Positions 61,102 to 64,000 of a DNA stretch of 64,000 nucleotides are shown here, one piece after another. Origin of the DNA: Mucilaginibacter sp. OK268. GTDB taxonomy: Bacteria; Bacteroidota; Bacteroidia; Sphingobacteriales; Sphingobacteriaceae. The stretch spans positions 620,001-684,000 of the forward strand of contig NZ_FNJV01000001.1 of the NCBI RefSeq assembly GCF_900103125.1, given 5' to 3'. A program made the translations under genes and the position numbers. Each line of letters begins with the position of its first letter. Within the stretch, counting starts at the first letter, position 1. Below the pieces are notes generated by a model, which was not told the origin of the DNA, ran no database searches, and saw only the letters and a list, made by a program, of their open reading frames with translations.

Positions 61102-62299
61102 ATGGTTATTGTTTTTTAGCGCGGCGCTGATACTGGGTGCATGCTCACCAAAGGTGCGGCCTGTATCAACGCCCGTAAAAAAAGTTGAAAAACCCGAACC
61201 CAAGCCTGTAGAAAAACCTCCGGTAAAACCCACAGCAAAAGTTTCTGTTATATCCATGATATTGCCCATGGGGCTTGATCATGTACGGCCACGTAACTAC
61301 AGTGGCGCCGGACTGAGCCAGGCCAATATGAGTATTGAATACTACCAGGGTTTTAAACTGGCGCTGGACTCGTTGGCTGCCCAGGGCGCTAATTTCAAAT
61401 TGCAGCTTTTTGATTCTAAAGATGATGCCTCAGCGGCGCATAGCCTGGCTTACAACCCACAGATCAGAACAAGCGACCTGGTGGTTGGTCCGGTGTATCC
61501 CGACGGGATGAAATTGTTTACCTCCACCATGGGTACCCGTACGGCTATCCTGTCGCCATTATCACCCGCGTCGCCTGCTACTATCAGAAACAATAACTTA
61601 ATTACCGTTATCCCCCCGCTGGAATATCATGCTGTAGGTGCGGCGCAATACATCAATGATAAACTCAAACCTAAAAAAATATTTATCCTGCGTTCGGGCT
61701 TTAGCCAGGAGAACGATTATGTGGTAAACTTTAAAAAAGCAACCGATAGTTTAAGCAATAAAAAGGTTAAAATTGTAAGCGTTATTATCACACGGGGTAA
61801 ATTGAGCGGTTTGCTGCCGCAGCTGTCAAAAACAGAGCGTAATGTGTTTGTGATACCGGCTACCGATCAGTCGTTTTTGGGTGTTACGCTGCGATCATTG
61901 GATACTTTAAACAAAAACTATCCCGTGGTGCTGTTTGGTCACCCCAGTTGGGAGAAGTTTAGCTTTTTAAAGACCGATATATTGCAGCGGCTTAAAACGC
62001 ATATTACTTCCAGCGATAAGGTGAATTATAAACAGGAAGGCACAATTGCTTTTTTGCATAGCTATCGTAAAGTGTATCACGTTGAACCCACAGATTATGC
62101 CATAAAAGGCTTTGATGAAGGGATGTATTTTGGCAGGCAGCTGCTGGAGGGCAATAAAGATATGGCGGCGATTGACAAAACCGATTTTACAGGCATACAC
62201 AATGGTTTCCATTTTGTAAAAAAGCCTGGCTTGGGTTGGGTCAACACGCATGTAAATATATTAATGTATAGTAACTTTGAGTTAAAACAGGTAGAATGA
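61058..62299 (+). CDS. Periplasmic-binding-protein-like lipoprotein, 413 aa
   Basis: A lipoprotein signal ([17 protein letters not shown], lipobox LGAC) is followed by a Pro/Lys/Val-rich linker (residues 32-62). A type I periplasmic-binding fold follows, like LpoA or amino-acid receptors ([59 protein letters not shown]). It may be an outer-membrane activator of peptidoglycan synthesis or a ligand sensor; neither is proven. The only in-frame ATG before the signal is 61058, inside the end of guaA; a TTG at 61088 is an alternative. The next gene overlaps its stop by 4 bases. Confidence 0.82.
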   Translation: MISVRNHLLPLSGNKWLLFFSAALILGACSPKVRPVSTPVKKVEKPEPKPVEKPPVKPTAKVSVISMILPMGLDHVRPRNYSGAGLSQANMSIEYYQGFKLALDSLAAQGANFKLQLFDSKDDASAAHSLAYNPQIRTSDLVVGPVYPDGMKLFTSTMGTRTAILSPLSPASPATIRNNNLITVIPPLEYHAVGAAQYINDKLKPKKIFILRSGFSQENDYVVNFKKATDSLSNKKVKIVSVIITRGKLSGLLPQLSKTERNVFVIPATDQSFLGVTLRSLDTLNKNYPVVLFGHPSWEKFSFLKTDILQRLKTHITSSDKVNYKQEGTIAFLHSYRKVYHVEPTDYAIKGFDEGMYFGRQLLEGNKDMAAIDKTDFTGIHNGFHFVKKPGLGWVNTHVNILMYSNFELKQVE

Positions 62300-63465
62300 A
62301 GGCTATAAACCAGCTTAAAACGTTTCAGCGAATATTGGGTGAATACCCTGCCGATACGCCTCTAAGTAAGTTTTTACCCGGCTTCTACAGGCAAAATAAA
62401 CAAATGGGATCAACCGACAGGCGTATTGCTAACAGGTTGATGTACAATTATTTCCGGATAGGGCTTACCCTTCGTAGTTTACCTGCCGATGAGCGTTTGT
62501 TTGTAGCCGAGTTTTTATGCAACACACAAACCAATTCTTTTTTACAAAATTTTAAACCCGACTGGGCCGCTTGTATCGGTTTTCATATCGACGACAAACT
62601 GGCCCTGGTAAAAACAGCACATCCCGATTTTGACCTGGAGGATGTGTTTCCCTGGGTAGCGCAATTATCGCCGGGTATTGATCGTCATGCTTTTTTAAGA
62701 TCATTCTTTTCACAACCCGATCTTTTTATCCGCGTGCGCAATGGTTATGACCATTTGGTTAAGGGCGAACTGACCAAAGCACAGATCGTATTTAAGGACG
62801 AAGGGAACGGTTGCCTGTCGTTACCCAACGGTACCCGGCTCGAAACCATATTTTCCAAACAGCACTGGTTTGAGGTGCAGGATTATTCGTCGCAGCAAAC
62901 CGGCGATTTCTTCCGGCCGCAGCGCTGGGACAGCTGGTGGGATGCTTGCGCGGCATCAGGCGGTAAATCATTACTACTGCATGAAGATGAGCCCAACATT
63001 AAGCTGGTGGTATCGGATATCCGCGAATCGGTACTGGCCAATCTGGATGAGCGTTTTCACCTGGCCGGTTTAACCAAATACCAGAAAAAAGCGCTCGACC
63101 TTACTACCAATGTCGATCAAACCCTGCATGATTATGCTTTTGACGGCATTATACTGGATGCCCCCTGCAGCGGCTCAGGTACCTGGGGCCGTACACCCGA
63201 AATGATAGCCCAGTTTGATCAGCATAAGATCGAATTTTTCCAGAAACTCCAAAAAAGCATCGCCCAAAACGTAGTAAAATACCTGAAGCCCGGTAAGCCG
63301 CTTATTTACATTACCTGCTCGGCCTTTAAAGGGGAGAACGACGATGTGGTTGATTTCCTGGTAAAAGAGCTTGGCTTAAAGCTCGAAGAAAGCAAAATAC
63401 TCAAAGGCTATGAACGCCGGGCCGACACCATGTTTGTGGCTAGGTTGAGCCCACCGGCCGCCTGA
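62296..63465 (+). CDS. RsmB/NOP-type RNA m5C methyltransferase
   Basis: This 389-residue class I SAM-dependent methyltransferase has an N-terminal RNA-binding/helical part (1-150). The core carries VVSDIRESVLANL, motif IV DAPCSGSGTWGRTPEM and motif VI ITCSAFKGEND with the catalytic cysteines. The closest function is 16S rRNA C967-type methylation, but NOP-family specificity cannot be read from sequence. The start overlaps the lipoprotein stop (ATGA). Confidence 0.9.
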   Translation: MKAINQLKTFQRILGEYPADTPLSKFLPGFYRQNKQMGSTDRRIANRLMYNYFRIGLTLRSLPADERLFVAEFLCNTQTNSFLQNFKPDWAACIGFHIDDKLALVKTAHPDFDLEDVFPWVAQLSPGIDRHAFLRSFFSQPDLFIRVRNGYDHLVKGELTKAQIVFKDEGNGCLSLPNGTRLETIFSKQHWFEVQDYSSQQTGDFFRPQRWDSWWDACAASGGKSLLLHEDEPNIKLVVSDIRESVLANLDERFHLAGLTKYQKKALDLTTNVDQTLHDYAFDGIILDAPCSGSGTWGRTPEMIAQFDQHKIEFFQKLQKSIAQNVVKYLKPGKPLIYITCSAFKGENDDVVDFLVKELGLKLEESKILKGYERRADTMFVARLSPPAA

Positions 63466-63478
63466 AAATAAAAACCAT

Positions 63479-63622
63479 GTCATTGCGAGGAGGAACGACG
63501 AAGCAATCTCGTAGCTATTCTTGTCGATGAGAACGCGAGGAGATTATTAATGCTGTTAATTCTTTCTTAAGGTATTAATGAGCTCCCTCCGGTCGGTTGT
63601 CCACGCTATCGCTCGCAATGAC
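63479..63622. repeat. GTCATTGCGAGG-type interspersed inverted repeat, copy 5
   Basis: It begins GTCATTGCGAGGAGGAACGA and ends GCTCGCAATGAC with about 110 bases between, including GGTATTAATGAGCTCCC, also seen near 59053 in inverted form. It lies between the methyltransferase and the DUF4180 gene. Confidence 0.8.
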
Positions 63623-63694
63623 ATGTTTTTTACTGCACCACCATTGTAACAAATCAAGGCATCTGCTCGTCTGTATAGGCAAACAAAATATACT

Positions 63695-64000
63695 ATGGAC
63701 ATCAACCTGATCAGCGTAAACGATTTTTATATAGCCGAGATCGTAACCGATATCATCGAAATTAACAACGCGCAGGACGCGTTAGATATATTGGCCAATT
63801 GCGCCTACCAGGATGCCCGGAGGATAGTGATGTACCAGGAAAATATCACTGACAGTTTCTTCGACCTGAAAACAACGCTTGCGGGCGACATACTCCAAAA
63901 ATTCTCCAACTATAATGTTAAACTGGCCATCATAGGCGATTTTTCAAAGTATAGCAGCAATAGCCTGCGCGATTTTATTTACGAAAGTAATAAAGCCGGC
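63695..64000 (+). CDS. DUF4180-domain protein, cut by the right window edge
   Basis: The first 102 codons read MDINLISVNDFYIAEIVTDI and then RIVMYQENITDSFFDLKTTL. The DUF4180 signature LAIIGDFSKYSSNSLRDFIY, then ESNKAG follows. The frame is open at the edge. The function is unknown; relatives are small cytosolic proteins, often in stress or regulator contexts. Confidence 0.8.
   Translation, partial: MDINLISVNDFYIAEIVTDIIEINNAQDALDILANCAYQDARRIVMYQENITDSFFDLKTTLAGDILQKFSNYNVKLAIIGDFSKYSSNSLRDFIYESNKAG

Overview
The window looks like chromosomal DNA of a Bacteroidota species of the Sphingobacteriaceae type (Mucilaginibacter or Pedobacter relatives are my best guess). The reasons are a hybrid two-component/SusC/SusD polysaccharide locus, promoter boxes of the TAnnTTTG kind, a PRTRC-carrying tyrosine-recombinase island, and many interspersed palindromic repeats. 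No name can be fixed from sequence alone.

Layout. 1-12.5 kb: a polysaccharide utilisation locus with a beta-helix glycosidase (cut by the left edge), a hybrid two-component sensor, a SusC/SusD pair and a GH43 enzyme. It is followed by decayed DNA: a second copy of the beta-helix 3' end and a broken GH43 gene. 12.7-21.2 kb: a genomic island with ssb, an unknown gene, a small membrane protein, PRTRC E, C, F and B and a ThiF-like protein. Next come a decayed regulator, a YhcG-type nuclease and an integrase, ending at tRNA-Phe. 21.4-34.7 kb: Fe-S oxidoreductase subunits around a DUF2750 gene, small conserved proteins, mtgA, the rpsF-rpsR-rplI operon, a block of uncharacterised envelope and lipase-like genes, and dnaX. 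34.7-42.5 kb: an outer-membrane protein, icd, manA, a PAS histidine kinase with its receiver, and an AlkD-like protein. 42.5-58.3 kb: phenylalanine/tyrosine catabolism (hppD, hmgA, a fumarylacetoacetate hydrolase, a flavin reductase-like protein and a long aromatic amino acid hydroxylase). Among these lie an L,D-transpeptidase, a LytS/LytTR pair with two LiaF-like membrane proteins, and the two-step agmatine-to-putrescine pathway. 58.3-64 kb: an SDR, guaA, a periplasmic-binding-like lipoprotein, an RsmB-type methyltransferase and a DUF4180 gene cut by the right edge.

The most interesting points are these. (i) The PRTRC genes read as a ubiquitin-like conjugation cassette: an E1-like ThiF protein, an E2-like B protein with a Cys in a PxxNxxxxGxVCMG context, and a 71-residue C protein ending in Gly. 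(ii) A triple CATTATTG repeat splits one membrane protein into two frames; losing a single unit rejoins them through a continuous membrane helix. (iii) dnaX carries an A10 run after the clamp-loader part where slippage either way gives an immediate stop, as in gamma-subunit synthesis elsewhere. (iv) Palindromic repeats have entered coding sequence at hppD and supply stop codons to neighbours, and a 184-bp MITE-like element appears to have duplicated part of the icd terminator.
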